A stretch of DNA of 64,000 nt from Planctomycetaceae bacterium (lineage in GTDB: Bacteria; Planctomycetota; Planctomycetia; Planctomycetales; Planctomycetaceae): assembly GCA_041398785.1 (NCBI GenBank), contig JAWKUA010000008.1, positions 184,001-248,000 on the forward strand, read 5' to 3'. Both the position numbers and the translations under genes were made by a program. Under the pieces are notes generated by a model. That model was not told where the DNA came from. It did not search any database and worked only from the letters and a program-made list of their open reading frames with translations. Shown piece by piece: positions 25,927 to 36,112 of this stretch (the first letter of the stretch is position 1; every line of letters begins with the position of its first letter).

Positions 25927-27135
25927 TCAGTCCACGGAGTGCTTTGTGGCGTACGGGTTTGAGGACTGTGCGCCGGAGGTGTCGGGGCCGATGGTGTCGG
26001 GGCCGATGGTGTCGGGGTTGGAGTTATCAGCGGGTTCGGGTTTGCCATCTTCCGGTGGTCGTGAGCGCCACCAGGAGGCGAGTACCGAGCCGGAGATGTT
26101 CATCCACGGACCGAAGATTGCCGATGCCAGCGCGGCGTCGGAACTCTTCAGGACGTTGACTGCCAGACCGGACGCCATGCCTCCGTTCTGCAGACCGACT
26201 TCGATTGCAACCGTGCGGCGAGCGGACTCGTCCAGCCCCGCAATAGCGGCCCCGTAGTATCCCAGGACATAGCCCACCGAATTATGGATCACGGCGATGG
26301 CGATCAGAGTCGCGCCGACGCTGAGCAGTTGATCTCGCGACAGGGCCGTGATGATCGCGATGATGTAGCAGATGGAAGCCATCGCCAGCCACGACAGCAG
26401 GCGGTCGACCCATGGTCCGCGCAGGTTCAGCATTCGCAGCACGGCGTTGGCGATCAGGCCGGCTCCGATCGGAACAATGATGATCTCCAGGATGGTCATC
26501 ATCATGTCGACGAAAACGATCTCCACGTATTGGCCGGCCAGCAACTTCATCATCAGCGGAGTCATCAGTGGCGAGACCAGTGTCGAACACGCGGTCATCG
26601 TGACGGACAGAGCCACATTGCCTCGACTGATATACGTCATCACGTTCGACGCGACTCCGCCGGGACACGCGCCGATCAGAACGATGCCGGCGGCCACTTC
26701 GCCGTGCATTCCGAAGACCGCCGCCAACAATGCTCCGCACAGCGGCATTACGGTAAACTGCAGCACGATGCCGACCAGCACCGCTTTGGGCATCTGCAGA
26801 ACGCGGGCAAAGTCGGTCAGGCTAAGCATCGTTCCCATGCCGAACATGATCAGCTGAATCAGCGGAACGATCAGCCGTTTCAGTTCGAATCCACCCCACG
26901 ACAGGAATGCCGCGGGGAAGACCATCGCCGCCGCGACGAAAGCGCCCACCCACAGGCTGAACGCGAAGCCGCGTGCCTTCGTCGACAGATTTGATGCCAG
27001 AGCCAGCAGCGCCACGCCGCCGATCAGGAAGGTTCCCGCGGGAACTGCGGCTGCAATTCGCGAACGAGCAATTTCGCCAACAACGCACAGCGCCGCCGAC
27101 AGCAGGCACAGACGGACAGTCGTCTTGTTGTTCAC
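25927..27135 (-). CDS. Bile acid:sodium symporter (BASS)-family transporter
   Basis: 402 aa from GTG 27135. About ten transmembrane helices. Family motifs: MFGMGTMLSLTDF, VLQFTVMPLCGALLA, GACPGGVASNVMTYISRGN, and EVGLQNGGMASGLAV. BASS carriers import organic anions with sodium; the substrate is unknown. An ATG at 27237 would run ~97 nt into the upstream gene, so GTG just after that gene's stop is preferred. The C-terminal tail holds PDTIGPDTIGPDT, encoded by a 15-nt tandem repeat (25981-26022). Confidence 0.87.
   Translation of the reverse strand: MNNKTTVRLCLLSAALCVVGEIARSRIAAAVPAGTFLIGGVALLALASNLSTKARGFAFSLWVGAFVAAAMVFPAAFLSWGGFELKRLIVPLIQLIMFGMGTMLSLTDFARVLQMPKAVLVGIVLQFTVMPLCGALLAAVFGMHGEVAAGIVLIGACPGGVASNVMTYISRGNVALSVTMTACSTLVSPLMTPLMMKLLAGQYVEIVFVDMMMTILEIIIVPIGAGLIANAVLRMLNLRGPWVDRLLSWLAMASICYIIAIITALSRDQLLSVGATLIAIAVIHNSVGYVLGYYGAAIAGLDESARRTVAIEVGLQNGGMASGLAVNVLKSSDAALASAIFGPWMNISGSVLASWWRSRPPEDGKPEPADNSNPDTIGPDTIGPDTSGAQSSNPYATKHSVD
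25981..26022. repeat. 15-nt tandem repeat inside the transporter gene
   Basis: GTCGGGGCCGATGGT is repeated about 2.5 times, in frame, in the C-terminal tail codons of the BASS-family gene. It is an in-frame length-variable tract. Confidence 0.75.
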
Positions 27136-27139
27136 TCGC

Positions 27140-29083
27140 TCAGTTGTCCCATGGCAGTCGATATGTTGGCGGATTGGCATATCGTTGCATGTCGATTTCC
27201 AGTCGTCCAACAGCTCCCGGAACCAGTTCGACTTCAAACGCCGCGGCGTTGATGGTGTCGAACTGGAACGGATAGTGAACCACCTGACGAACTCGCGTGA
27301 ATTGATGTTCGCCGAACATGCCTGCCTGCAGGATGACGCGGCGCGGTTCGGCCGGGTTCAGATTCACCAGCTTCAGCCGCACTCCGTTCGTTGTCAGTCG
27401 TTCAACAAGTACGGCGACATCCGGCGGAACTCCCGGACGCCGGGCTTCCGGATCGAAATACCGCAGCGACGCATGCAGCAGTCCGCCGTGGTAAATGTGG
27501 TTCGGAGCTCCCAGCATGGTCTGCACCAGCCCTTCCAGGACCACCGGGTTCAGCTTCTGCCAGTGATGGACGTCCTGTTCATCGGGCGTCGTCCGGTCGT
27601 CGCGGATTTTCTGCAGGCGGTTCTGAGTCTCCTGGTAACAGCCTTTCAGAATCTGCAGCGGGTAGTCGTCATTTTGTCCGTGAACATAGGCCAGCCACGG
27701 CAGCGGGTGTTCGGAATCGCCCTTCCCCTTGGAATAGCTGAGCTGGCTCCACGTTTCCGGGTCCGTCAGCTTCTTCAGTCGTTCCATGTCTTCGTCGGCT
27801 CGGGACGAGTACCACAGATGCACGAGATACTTGGAGTTGATCGGCTTGAAGTCGTACCAGCCGTCGTCGCCGTGTCGATGGGGCACGACGATGCGGCCGT
27901 CTTCTTCGCGAGCCTGGCTGCTGACCAGATCGATGACCGAACGAGGCAATTCCAGAAACCGGGGATCTCCGGTTACCAGGTACGCGTTGGTTCCTCCGAT
28001 GACTGTCGATTCCAGTTGATTGAACAGCCCATGCGGCCAGCGCCAGCCGTAGTAGCCTCCCCACCATTTGCCGTCCATGAGTTCGCCGACTTCGCCGGAT
28101 GGGCCGACATTGTCTGGCAGAATGCCGTCATTGGCTTCCACGCGATCTTGCCATGCGCCGACATAGTCGGAAATCCACGACCGGTAGTCCGCATTTCCCG
28201 TCAGCATATAGGCATGAGCCATCAGGCTGGTCGAAGTCAGATTCAGCGGTACGTCGCCGGTCATCATTCGCTGATTGATGGCCTGCAGAATGTTCGGGAA
28301 CAGTGCGTCGTCGTTCCACGCGTCGCTGGATGTCACGCCGGGGATGTCGTCAAACGGCAGCGGATAGTCGGCCAGAATCGGCCGATGAGTCACCCAGTCT
28401 TCGGCCGTGTTTTCATAGTGCGGACCCCGGCTGCCGGTCAGCGGAGACCGCATTAGTCGCTTGACCGGATCGTAGTTCGGCGTGGATTCATCCTGACCCG
28501 AATACAGCCGTGCAAAGCGAATGGTGCGTTCCCGGTTTTGTTCGCCGTGAGGATTCGAAAGCCCGAAGAAATAGAAGTAGGTGTACGATTCGCCGTGGTG
28601 CATCCAGTCATAGTGAGCGTCGAATTCGTTGTGAATCTGGCCGTAGCGCGTGAATTGCCGCGTCACGCCGCCCCACAGCTTTTCCGACAGCGGAGCCAGA
28701 TCCGCGTGTCCTCCCAGCGCATACAGCAGCGGAAAGTTGTAGAAGCTTTCGTAGCCATCGTCGGAACCGTCCATCCCCGGCCATTCGTCACGCCAGATCA
28801 GCTCGCCATCGTTGGTGGTGTATTTTTCCACCAGAGCCATTGCCGCCGGATAACTCTGTTCCAGAACATGCCGCTGCCAAAGCGCCCATTCCGGCGGTTC
28901 ACCCGGCGTGGTTACGGGAACAGTTTTCAAGCGGAAGTCACCGGTAATGGCCCGGTCGCCGAACTGGGCTCGGCACGACCTGGTGGCTGTGGCTTGCGTG
29001 ACAGCGGCGGCCATGAGAGCGATTACCAGCATTCGAGTCATGGGTCGAAGGCGTGAATCAGCGGCGAGCGAAATTGCGGCCAT
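27140..29083 (-). CDS. Large secreted protein, unknown (possibly alpha/alpha-toroid fold)
   Basis: 647 aa from ATG 29083, with a signal peptide (MLVIALMAAAVTQATA). The body is rich in Trp and Tyr: DEWPGMDGSDDGYESFYNFP, HNEFDAHYDWMHHGE, and GKWWGGYYGWRWPHG. The repeated helical feel resembles (alpha/alpha)6 glycoside hydrolases or polysaccharide lyases, but I cannot place the family. The C-terminal ~90 residues look like a beta-sandwich. ATG 29083 has AGGA 10 nt upstream; ATG 29041 is an alternative. The BASS-family gene follows 4 nt downstream. Confidence 0.75.
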   Translation of the reverse strand: MAAISLAADSRLRPMTRMLVIALMAAAVTQATATRSCRAQFGDRAITGDFRLKTVPVTTPGEPPEWALWQRHVLEQSYPAAMALVEKYTTNDGELIWRDEWPGMDGSDDGYESFYNFPLLYALGGHADLAPLSEKLWGGVTRQFTRYGQIHNEFDAHYDWMHHGESYTYFYFFGLSNPHGEQNRERTIRFARLYSGQDESTPNYDPVKRLMRSPLTGSRGPHYENTAEDWVTHRPILADYPLPFDDIPGVTSSDAWNDDALFPNILQAINQRMMTGDVPLNLTSTSLMAHAYMLTGNADYRSWISDYVGAWQDRVEANDGILPDNVGPSGEVGELMDGKWWGGYYGWRWPHGLFNQLESTVIGGTNAYLVTGDPRFLELPRSVIDLVSSQAREEDGRIVVPHRHGDDGWYDFKPINSKYLVHLWYSSRADEDMERLKKLTDPETWSQLSYSKGKGDSEHPLPWLAYVHGQNDDYPLQILKGCYQETQNRLQKIRDDRTTPDEQDVHHWQKLNPVVLEGLVQTMLGAPNHIYHGGLLHASLRYFDPEARRPGVPPDVAVLVERLTTNGVRLKLVNLNPAEPRRVILQAGMFGEHQFTRVRQVVHYPFQFDTINAAAFEVELVPGAVGRLEIDMQRYANPPTYRLPWDN

Positions 29084-29520
29084 GTGCGAAAAATCCTGCG
29101 GGGCGAGTTTCAAAGCGGGAGTGTCCGGTGCGAGAACAACGGGGAGAGAAGTGTGAACGCGCCGGGACCGGTCATGATAATTCCGAGTCAGACTGAATGC
29201 GTACACAGAAGTTCGACGACGAAGAGTTCCTTGCCTGGATTGCCGCAGGGTCGCGATGCACACTCGACAGTCATTTTTGCAGGACATGTTGCCGAATGGC
29301 GACGAACCGGGAACGCGCATCGCTGTCGTTGCAGGAATGCAGTCCAGGGCATTCAATGGTTCCGTTGAGGCGCTTCGCGTCGTGACCGTATGTTTCGGTC
29401 GGCCCCGGATCGTTTGCAGGCCGCCGTCGGAATTCTCCGTCCCGCTTCCCATGCGCTGCGGCGCCGATATCGTCGAGCGATTCAACGGACCGGCATCGCC
29501 TATCTCAGCGAGACGACTTC
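29084..29520. other. Divergent intergenic region
   Basis: About 440 nt separate the minus-strand secreted-protein gene from the plus-strand cytochrome/PQQ gene. It should carry both promoters. I see no convincing -35/-10 pair, hairpin, repeat or RNA gene. Frames through it lack domains. Confidence 0.5.
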
Positions 29521-31248
29521 ATGCTCCGATTCAGGCTGACACGTTTGATGCTGGCGGCAATGTGTGCCGCGATGGTCGTTTGCTTCGTTGGCCTTCAGCA
29601 GGTTCCCGCCGATACGACTTCCGCGGAGATCGAAGCGTACCGAGAATTCGCCATGGCTCACCTCGGCGATCCGGAACGCGGGCGGCGGCTGTTTGAGGAA
29701 CACGAAACGCTTTCCTGTACGGCCTGCCATCGGATCACTGGTCTGGAAAAGAGCGGGCCGAACCTGGATGGCATCGGCGACAAGTTCACTCGTACGGAAC
29801 TCATCCGGCAGGTGCTGGAACCGAGTGCAGAGATCAAACCCGGCTACGAACAAACCGTGGTTGTGACGTCCGATGGAGTAACTCTGGCCGGCCGCGTGGA
29901 ACGTGCGACCAAACTGGAGGTTCGGCTGATCGACGCGAAGGGTAGACAGACGAATTTCGCCCGCGACGACATCGACGAACTGCACGTGTCACTGAAGTCG
30001 CTGATGCCGGACAACATCGTCACCACCGTTTCGAAGGAACAGTTTGCGGACATCATCGCCTACATGCAGACTCTGAAGTTTGGTGTGAAGACGGGGCTGG
30101 CGGCGGGAGGCCGCGCGGTTGACATCCCGCGTCTGACGAAGCCGGTTCGCTTCATTCCGGCTTCTTCGGATGCCGTTCGTTTCGAGAACCCGGTTTACTG
30201 CAACTCAATTCCGGGATTGCCCGGCCAGTTGATGGTTGTTGAGCATGCACTCGCTCGTGTCTGGCGGCTGATACCTGACACTGACAACCCGCGGAAAGAG
30301 CTGTTTCTGGATCTCAGTGACGAGGTTCATGTGAGTCCGAATCAGGGAATCATGTGCCTGGCGTTTCACCCGCGGTTTGAAGAAAACGGTCGGTACTTTC
30401 TGGAATACGAAGTCGAGGAAGCCGGACAGGTCAGGACCACGATCGCTGAACGCAAAGCTTCCGCCGACCGGCTAAGCGACAGCGGTCAGCCCTCAATTCG
30501 ACTGCTGGAAGTTGATCAGCCGGCGTACAACCACAACGGCGGCTGCCTCACGTTCGGCCCGGATGGAATGCTGTACGCAGCCTTTGGCGACGGAGGACCG
30601 CAGGAAGATCCGCCGGGCAATTCGCAGAACCCCAAAGTCCTGCTGGGTTCCATGATTCGCATTAACGTCGACGAAGCTGACGGCGCGCGGGCGTATTCGA
30701 TCCCGCCCGACAATCCGTTTCTGGCGGCTCATCAGGCTGATCCCGCTGTGCGTCCGGAAACCTGGGCGATCGGGTTTCGCGAACCGTGGCGGTTTACATT
30801 CGACAGCCTGACCGGCGATCTGTGGCTGGGAGACGTCGGGCAAAACAAGTTCGAAGAAATCAGCCTGGTGAAACGCGGTGAGAACCATGGCTGGAACGTC
30901 CGCGAGGCCTTCGCGCCGTTCTCTGACGAGTATCGACGTGAGGGGGAAACTTACACCGAACCGCTGTTTGCGTACGAACACGGTTTGGGGTTCTCCGCCA
31001 CAGGCGGCTACGTGTATCGGGCCAGGCGGGACTCATCGTTTTACGGCGTCTACATCTTCGGCGATTACAACACTCGCCGAGTCTGGGGACTGCGGCAGCG
31101 CGGCGGCGAACTGCTGGACGTGAAAGAACTCGGTACGGCACCGGGCGGCATTGCGTCGTTTGGACTGGATGACCGCGCAGAACTGCTGCTGGTGACTTAT
31201 GACGGCGGCATCTTCCACGTTGATCTGTCAGAAGCGGAGTACGAATGA
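29521..31248 (+). CDS. Cytochrome c domain fused to a PQQ-type sugar dehydrogenase
   Basis: 575 aa. After a signal peptide (MLAAMCAAMVVCFVG), a class I cytochrome domain binds heme through Cys66-Thr-Ala-Cys-His70, with a distal Met probably in the SLMPDN segment. From ~residue 195 a six-bladed beta-propeller of the PQQ glucose/sorbosone dehydrogenase family follows: HVSPNQGIMCLAFHPRF, YNHNGGCLTFGPDGMLY, WAIGFREPWRFTFD, GDVGQNKFEEI, ATGGYVYR. The likely role is periplasmic sugar oxidation with internal electron transfer to heme. The stop overlaps the DUF1592 gene start (ATGA). Confidence 0.88.
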   Translation: MLRFRLTRLMLAAMCAAMVVCFVGLQQVPADTTSAEIEAYREFAMAHLGDPERGRRLFEEHETLSCTACHRITGLEKSGPNLDGIGDKFTRTELIRQVLEPSAEIKPGYEQTVVVTSDGVTLAGRVERATKLEVRLIDAKGRQTNFARDDIDELHVSLKSLMPDNIVTTVSKEQFADIIAYMQTLKFGVKTGLAAGGRAVDIPRLTKPVRFIPASSDAVRFENPVYCNSIPGLPGQLMVVEHALARVWRLIPDTDNPRKELFLDLSDEVHVSPNQGIMCLAFHPRFEENGRYFLEYEVEEAGQVRTTIAERKASADRLSDSGQPSIRLLEVDQPAYNHNGGCLTFGPDGMLYAAFGDGGPQEDPPGNSQNPKVLLGSMIRINVDEADGARAYSIPPDNPFLAAHQADPAVRPETWAIGFREPWRFTFDSLTGDLWLGDVGQNKFEEISLVKRGENHGWNVREAFAPFSDEYRREGETYTEPLFAYEHGLGFSATGGYVYRARRDSSFYGVYIFGDYNTRRVWGLRQRGGELLDVKELGTAPGGIASFGLDDRAELLLVTYDGGIFHVDLSEAEYE

Positions 31249-33647
31249 TGCGGCGCGACGCAAATATCGGCCAGCGCGTGGCTCGTCAGCAAAGTTATAC
31301 GATGCCTGCATTAGTATTCCTTGTCTGCGCACTGTGCTGTTGCCGGACGAAACTTCGCGCGGACGAAACGGCGGACGCCGCGTTTGGTCAGCCGGTGCAG
31401 AGTCTCGTCAGTGAATTCTGCATTGACTGCCACACGGGCGGCGACGCGTCCGCGCAGCTTGACCTGGCCGCTCTTCGGCGATTGGCTGTGGAACCGAATG
31501 TTGATGCGTGGGAGAAAGTTGTCCGCAAGCTGCGTTCCCGGCAAATGCCGCCCGTGGATGTGCAGCGTCCTGATGAAGAAACTTACGACGCCGCTCTCTC
31601 CGCGCTGGAACGCGAACTTGACCGCGTGGCTCGTGAGCACCCGCATCCCGGACGCACGGAGACCTTCCGCCGACTGACTCGCACGGAGTACCAGAACGCG
31701 ATTCGCGATCTGCTGGCGGTCGAAATCGACGCCGCTGACCTGCTGCCAAAGGACGAAGTCAGCCACGGGTTTGACAACATCACCGTCGGCGAGCTTTCGC
31801 CGACGCTGCTGAATCGCTATGTGACGGCGGCCCGGAAGATCGCTCGAACGGCCGTTGGAGGCGTCAGCCGGGTTCCCGGCGGCGACACCTTTCGCGTGCG
31901 GCCCGATGTGACGCAGGAAGACCACATTCCCGGGCTTCCCGTCGGCACGCGCGGCGGCACGCTGATTTTGTACAACTTTCCGCAAAGCGGTGAGTACGAA
32001 GTCACAGTGCGCCTGACTCGCGACCGCAACGAAGAAGTTGAAGGCCTGCGTGGACGCCACGAACTGGAAGTCCTGCTGGATCGCGAACGTGTCGCCGGAT
32101 TCACGGTTGAACCGCCGCCGAACGGCAGCCGTGATTTCAGCAAGGTCGATGCGCATCTGGTCGCGAGGTTTCATGTGACCGCTGGTCCTCACAAGCTGGG
32201 AGTCACGTTTCCGCGGACCTCCCATTCGCTCGTGGAAACAAGTCGGCAGCCCTACAAGGCCCGCTTCAATATGCATCGGCACCCGCGCCTGAGCCCGGCT
32301 GTGTTTCAGGTGTCGATCACAGGTCCGTACGAAGCGACCGGCCCCGGAGACACTCCCAGCCGACAATTGCTGTTCGTGCGCCGACCGCGAGACTCTGCCG
32401 ACGAAGACGCCTGCGCGAAGGAAATCATCTCCACATTAGCGCGGCGAGCATGGCGCCGCGATGTCAACGACGACGACATCAGCGGACCGATGGAATTCTT
32501 CGACGCCGACAGGCAGGAAGCCGGTTTCGAAGCCGGCATCGAATCCGCTGTGACGGCTGTGCTGGTGAACCCCGAGTTCCTGTTTCGCATCGAGCGTGAT
32601 CCGGCAGATTCGCGGACCGGCGATGTCTACCCGATCAGCGATGTGGAACTGGCTTCGCGGCTGTCGTTTTTTCTGTGGAGCAGTATTCCCGATGACGAAC
32701 TGCTCGATCTTGCGGTTGAAGGGCAACTTCGCGACTCGGAAGTTCCTGGTCAGCAGGTGCGACGAATGCTGGCGGATGAACGGTCGGAGTCGCTGGTCAC
32801 AAACTTCGCCGGACAGTGGCTGTATCTTCGCAATCTGGAATCTGTCACTCCCGATATGCGGCTGTTCCCGGACTTCGACGACAATCTGCGACAGGCCATG
32901 AAGCAGGAAACAGAATTGTTCTTCGCGGACATCGTACACAACGACCGCAGCGTGCTGGATCTGCTGCGCGCCGACTACACCTTTCTGAACGAACGGCTGG
33001 CGGCTCACTATGAGATTCCGCATATTCAGGGCAGCCGTTTTCGCCGAGTCGAGCTCGAACCGAACGGTCATCGCGGCGGATTGCTGCGGCACGGCAGCAT
33101 TCTGACCGTCACATCGTACGCCACGCGCACGTCCCCGGTGATTCGAGGGCACTGGATTCTGCAGAACCTGATCGGCGCGCCGCCGCCTCCTCCTCCCGCA
33201 AACGTGCCGGCGCTGAAGGACAATACGGTTGAAGCCAGTTTGCCCGTGCGGGCACGGCTGGCTCAGCATCGAGCCGACCCGAATTGCGCGGGCTGCCACA
33301 ACATCATGGATCCCGTCGGCTTCGCTCTGGAGAACTTCGATGCCGTCGGGCGCTGGAGGGATCTGGAAGTCGGTGAACCGGTCGATGCGTCCGGCGGACT
33401 TCCCGACGGCAGCGAATTCACCGGCGTCGAAGGACTGGAAGACGCCCTGCTGCGGCGACCGGAATTGTTCGTCGGTACCGTCGTCGAAAAGCTGATGACG
33501 TACGCACTGGGGCGCGGGCTGGATGCTCACGACGCCGCAGCCATCCGCAACATCGTGCGAGACGCCGCAGCCGACGACTACCGCTTCTCGTCGCTGATCC
33601 GGGGAGTCGTCAACAGCGTTCCGTTTCAGATGCGAACCGCGGAATGA
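31245..33647 (+). CDS. Planctomycete DUF1587/1592/1588/1585 c-type cytochrome protein
   Basis: 800 aa. A hydrophobic N-terminus (MPALVFLVCAL) is followed by a PSCyt-type heme site, Cys59-Ile-Asp-Cys-His63. RRLTRTEYQNAIRDLL begins DUF1587, then DUF1595/DUF1592 (ELASRLSFFLWSSIPDDELL, FAGQWLYLRNLE, LRADYTFLNERLA), DUF1588 with a second heme-like CAGCHNIMDPVGFALENFD, and DUF1585 (EKLMTYALGRGLD). These proteins are abundant in planctomycetes and function is unproven, probably respiratory or glycan-linked. It is translationally coupled to the upstream cytochrome/PQQ gene. Confidence 0.93.
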   Translation: MMRRDANIGQRVARQQSYTMPALVFLVCALCCCRTKLRADETADAAFGQPVQSLVSEFCIDCHTGGDASAQLDLAALRRLAVEPNVDAWEKVVRKLRSRQMPPVDVQRPDEETYDAALSALERELDRVAREHPHPGRTETFRRLTRTEYQNAIRDLLAVEIDAADLLPKDEVSHGFDNITVGELSPTLLNRYVTAARKIARTAVGGVSRVPGGDTFRVRPDVTQEDHIPGLPVGTRGGTLILYNFPQSGEYEVTVRLTRDRNEEVEGLRGRHELEVLLDRERVAGFTVEPPPNGSRDFSKVDAHLVARFHVTAGPHKLGVTFPRTSHSLVETSRQPYKARFNMHRHPRLSPAVFQVSITGPYEATGPGDTPSRQLLFVRRPRDSADEDACAKEIISTLARRAWRRDVNDDDISGPMEFFDADRQEAGFEAGIESAVTAVLVNPEFLFRIERDPADSRTGDVYPISDVELASRLSFFLWSSIPDDELLDLAVEGQLRDSEVPGQQVRRMLADERSESLVTNFAGQWLYLRNLESVTPDMRLFPDFDDNLRQAMKQETELFFADIVHNDRSVLDLLRADYTFLNERLAAHYEIPHIQGSRFRRVELEPNGHRGGLLRHGSILTVTSYATRTSPVIRGHWILQNLIGAPPPPPPANVPALKDNTVEASLPVRARLAQHRADPNCAGCHNIMDPVGFALENFDAVGRWRDLEVGEPVDASGGLPDGSEFTGVEGLEDALLRRPELFVGTVVEKLMTYALGRGLDAHDAAAIRNIVRDAAADDYRFSSLIRGVVNSVPFQMRTAE

Positions 33648-33922
33648 TTGTCTGCAGCTTGGAAGTTGAGGCTTGCGGGAAGCGACCGCACCGTGCCGCA
33701 GCCCGGCGTCGCCGCAGCATCACGGGCTTGTACGGGTCGTCACATCGCAACACGCGCGGTTCAACAGCCGGAATCATTCGCGGCGCGTTGCCGGAACGGT
33801 GAATGGGCGACCGTCCGCGCTTCGTGCTAGAGTCCGCCAGCGCGATGCCGCCGAGGATGATTCCCGCTGGCTGCGCGGCTCGACCGGAAACGCTTTAACC
33901 CATCCGTCTCTGCGACGCATTC

Positions 33923-36055
33923 ATGTACGCGATCACGATCTTCCTGAGCGCCTTTCTGCTGTTTCAGGTCCAGCCGCTGCTGGCGAAATACATTCTGCCG
34001 TGGTTCGGAGGAACGCCGGCCGTGTGGAGTACCTGCATGCTGTTCTTTCAGGCAATGCTGCTGCTTGGCTATGCCTATGCGCATGGACTGGTTCGCATGT
34101 CGTCGCGGCGACGGCAGGTGATCGTTCATCTGTGCGTGCTGGCAGCAACTCTGGCCCTGCTGCCTGTGATGCCCGGTGATGACTGGAAGCCGAACGCAGC
34201 GCAGGACCCGGCGTCGTCCAACCCGACGTGGCAGATTCTGGCATTACTGCTGGCCTGCGTTGGCGGGCCGTATTTCGTTCTGTCAGGCACGGCTCCGCTG
34301 TTGCAGAGCTGGTTCACTGATGTCGCTCCCGGACGATCGCCGTTCCGGCTGTACGCGGTCTCCAACGCCGGCGCTCTGCTGGCGCTGCTGACGTACCCGA
34401 TCGCGGTGGAGCCGTTTCTGACGTCCCGTCATCAGGTCTATGGCTGGTCCGCTGTTTACGTTGTCTTTGTGGTCGGCTGCGCATACTGCGGCATCCGCCT
34501 GTATCGAGTTCGCCACAGCCCGGTGATTTCGAATGCAGCTCTGCCGGACGAATCGTCGGCTGTTCCTGGTGACGGCACCGCGGCAGACGAAGCGAACTGG
34601 CCGTATTGGGTCATGCTTCCGGCCTGTGCATCCGTGATGCTGCTGGCCACGACGAATTACATGTGCCAGGACGTGGCGTCCGTCCCGTTTCTGTGGATCG
34701 TGCCGCTGAGCCTGTATCTGTTGTCGTTCATCATCTGCTTTGATCATGAGCGGTGGTATTTGCGGCGCGTCTTCTCCGTTCTGCTGCTGTTGATCATTCC
34801 GCTTGGGCTGACCGTAGTCAGTATCGATTCGATTCGTACGGCCTGGCGGGATTCGATCGAATGGCAGGTCGCGGCCCTGTCCGCGGGTTTGTTCATTTGC
34901 TGTATGTGTTCTCACGGGGAACTTGTTCGACTGAAGCCGCGAACGTCGGGTCTCACCGCGTTCTATCTGATGATTGCGTTCGGCGGTGTGCTGGGTGGTG
35001 TGTTCGTCACGCTTGCCGCCCCGCGGATCTTCAGGCAGTACGACGAGTACATCGTGGGGCTGATGGCGACCGTCCTGCTGCAGCTGGCGCTGCTGCGCCG
35101 AAGTCGGATCCGCAGAAAAAGCGGTCTTCCCCAGGGTCACCGTGCGGCGCTGATCGTCGTTGCAGGAATCGTGACACTGGTGCTGGTGCTGCCGTTGTTT
35201 TCGGAGCACTTCCCGATGTCCAACAGAAGCGTGGTTGCTCGCGGCCGGAATTTCTATGGCGCGCTGCGTGTGGCGCGCGCGGTGCGTCGTTCCGACGGCC
35301 CCGTGTTTGTTTCTCTGACGCACGGAACCACAAGCCACGGTTACCAGCTTCAGAGCGACGAACTTCGTTCAATGCCGACCAGCTACTATGTGGAAAACAG
35401 CGGGATCGGCATTGCCCTGCGACATCATCCGGGTCGTGACGTTCGGCCGCTGAACATCGGCGTTGTCGGACTGGGAACCGGAACACTGGCCGCCTATGGC
35501 CGGTCCGGAGACACGATGACGTTCTATGAAATCAACCCTCTGATTCTGCAATACGCCGATCAGTACTTCACTTTCCTGGGCGACGCTCGAAATCGCGGGG
35601 TTGACGTGAGCCTGCTGCATGGTGACGCCAGAATCGTCATGGAATCACAGTACCGGACAGGGCAAGTGCCGGGCTTCGATGTTCTGGCGATCGATGCATT
35701 CGCCAGCGATTCGATACCCGTTCATCTGTTGACTCGGGAGTGTTTCGAACTCTACTGGCAGCTTCTCCGGGAAGACGGAATTCTTGCCGTCCATATTTCC
35801 AATCGGCATCTCGATCTGCAGCCGGTCGTTCGCAAGTCGGCCGAATTCGCAGTGAAGGAAGTCTGTCGCGTCGATCATTCGCCGCCGGATTCAGAACTGT
35901 ATGCGTCGGCCAGTGTCTGGCTGCTGGTTACGAGTAACCAGGAATTTCTTGCCGACCCGGATGTGACGTCGTCGGTTTCTCCGTGGGAGTCAGCGGACCG
36001 GGAACCACTGCTGTGGACCGACGATTTCAACAACCTGTTCCGGATCCTGCGATGA
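33923..36055 (+). CDS. Fused membrane/spermidine-synthase-like protein
   Basis: 710 aa. Roughly residues 1-430 hold ten or so transmembrane helices starting FLSAFLLFQVQPLLAKYILP, with WFGGTPAVWSTCMLFFQ and GTAPLLQSWF. The C-terminal ~280 residues are a spermidine-synthase-like Rossmann domain: VGLGTGTLAAYG, YEINPLILQYADQYF, VLAIDAFASDSIPVHLLT. This architecture is widespread in planctomycetes; it is not shown to make spermidine and may transfer aminopropyl groups or act as another methyltransferase-fold enzyme. A 275-nt gap precedes it. Confidence 0.88.
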   Translation: MYAITIFLSAFLLFQVQPLLAKYILPWFGGTPAVWSTCMLFFQAMLLLGYAYAHGLVRMSSRRRQVIVHLCVLAATLALLPVMPGDDWKPNAAQDPASSNPTWQILALLLACVGGPYFVLSGTAPLLQSWFTDVAPGRSPFRLYAVSNAGALLALLTYPIAVEPFLTSRHQVYGWSAVYVVFVVGCAYCGIRLYRVRHSPVISNAALPDESSAVPGDGTAADEANWPYWVMLPACASVMLLATTNYMCQDVASVPFLWIVPLSLYLLSFIICFDHERWYLRRVFSVLLLLIIPLGLTVVSIDSIRTAWRDSIEWQVAALSAGLFICCMCSHGELVRLKPRTSGLTAFYLMIAFGGVLGGVFVTLAAPRIFRQYDEYIVGLMATVLLQLALLRRSRIRRKSGLPQGHRAALIVVAGIVTLVLVLPLFSEHFPMSNRSVVARGRNFYGALRVARAVRRSDGPVFVSLTHGTTSHGYQLQSDELRSMPTSYYVENSGIGIALRHHPGRDVRPLNIGVVGLGTGTLAAYGRSGDTMTFYEINPLILQYADQYFTFLGDARNRGVDVSLLHGDARIVMESQYRTGQVPGFDVLAIDAFASDSIPVHLLTRECFELYWQLLREDGILAVHISNRHLDLQPVVRKSAEFAVKEVCRVDHSPPDSELYASASVWLLVTSNQEFLADPDVTSSVSPWESADREPLLWTDDFNNLFRILR

Positions 36056-36112
36056 AGTCCGGTATTCGCCGCGGTTCGGTTCCGGGTGCATTCGAAAAGA
36101 GGATTACGTTCC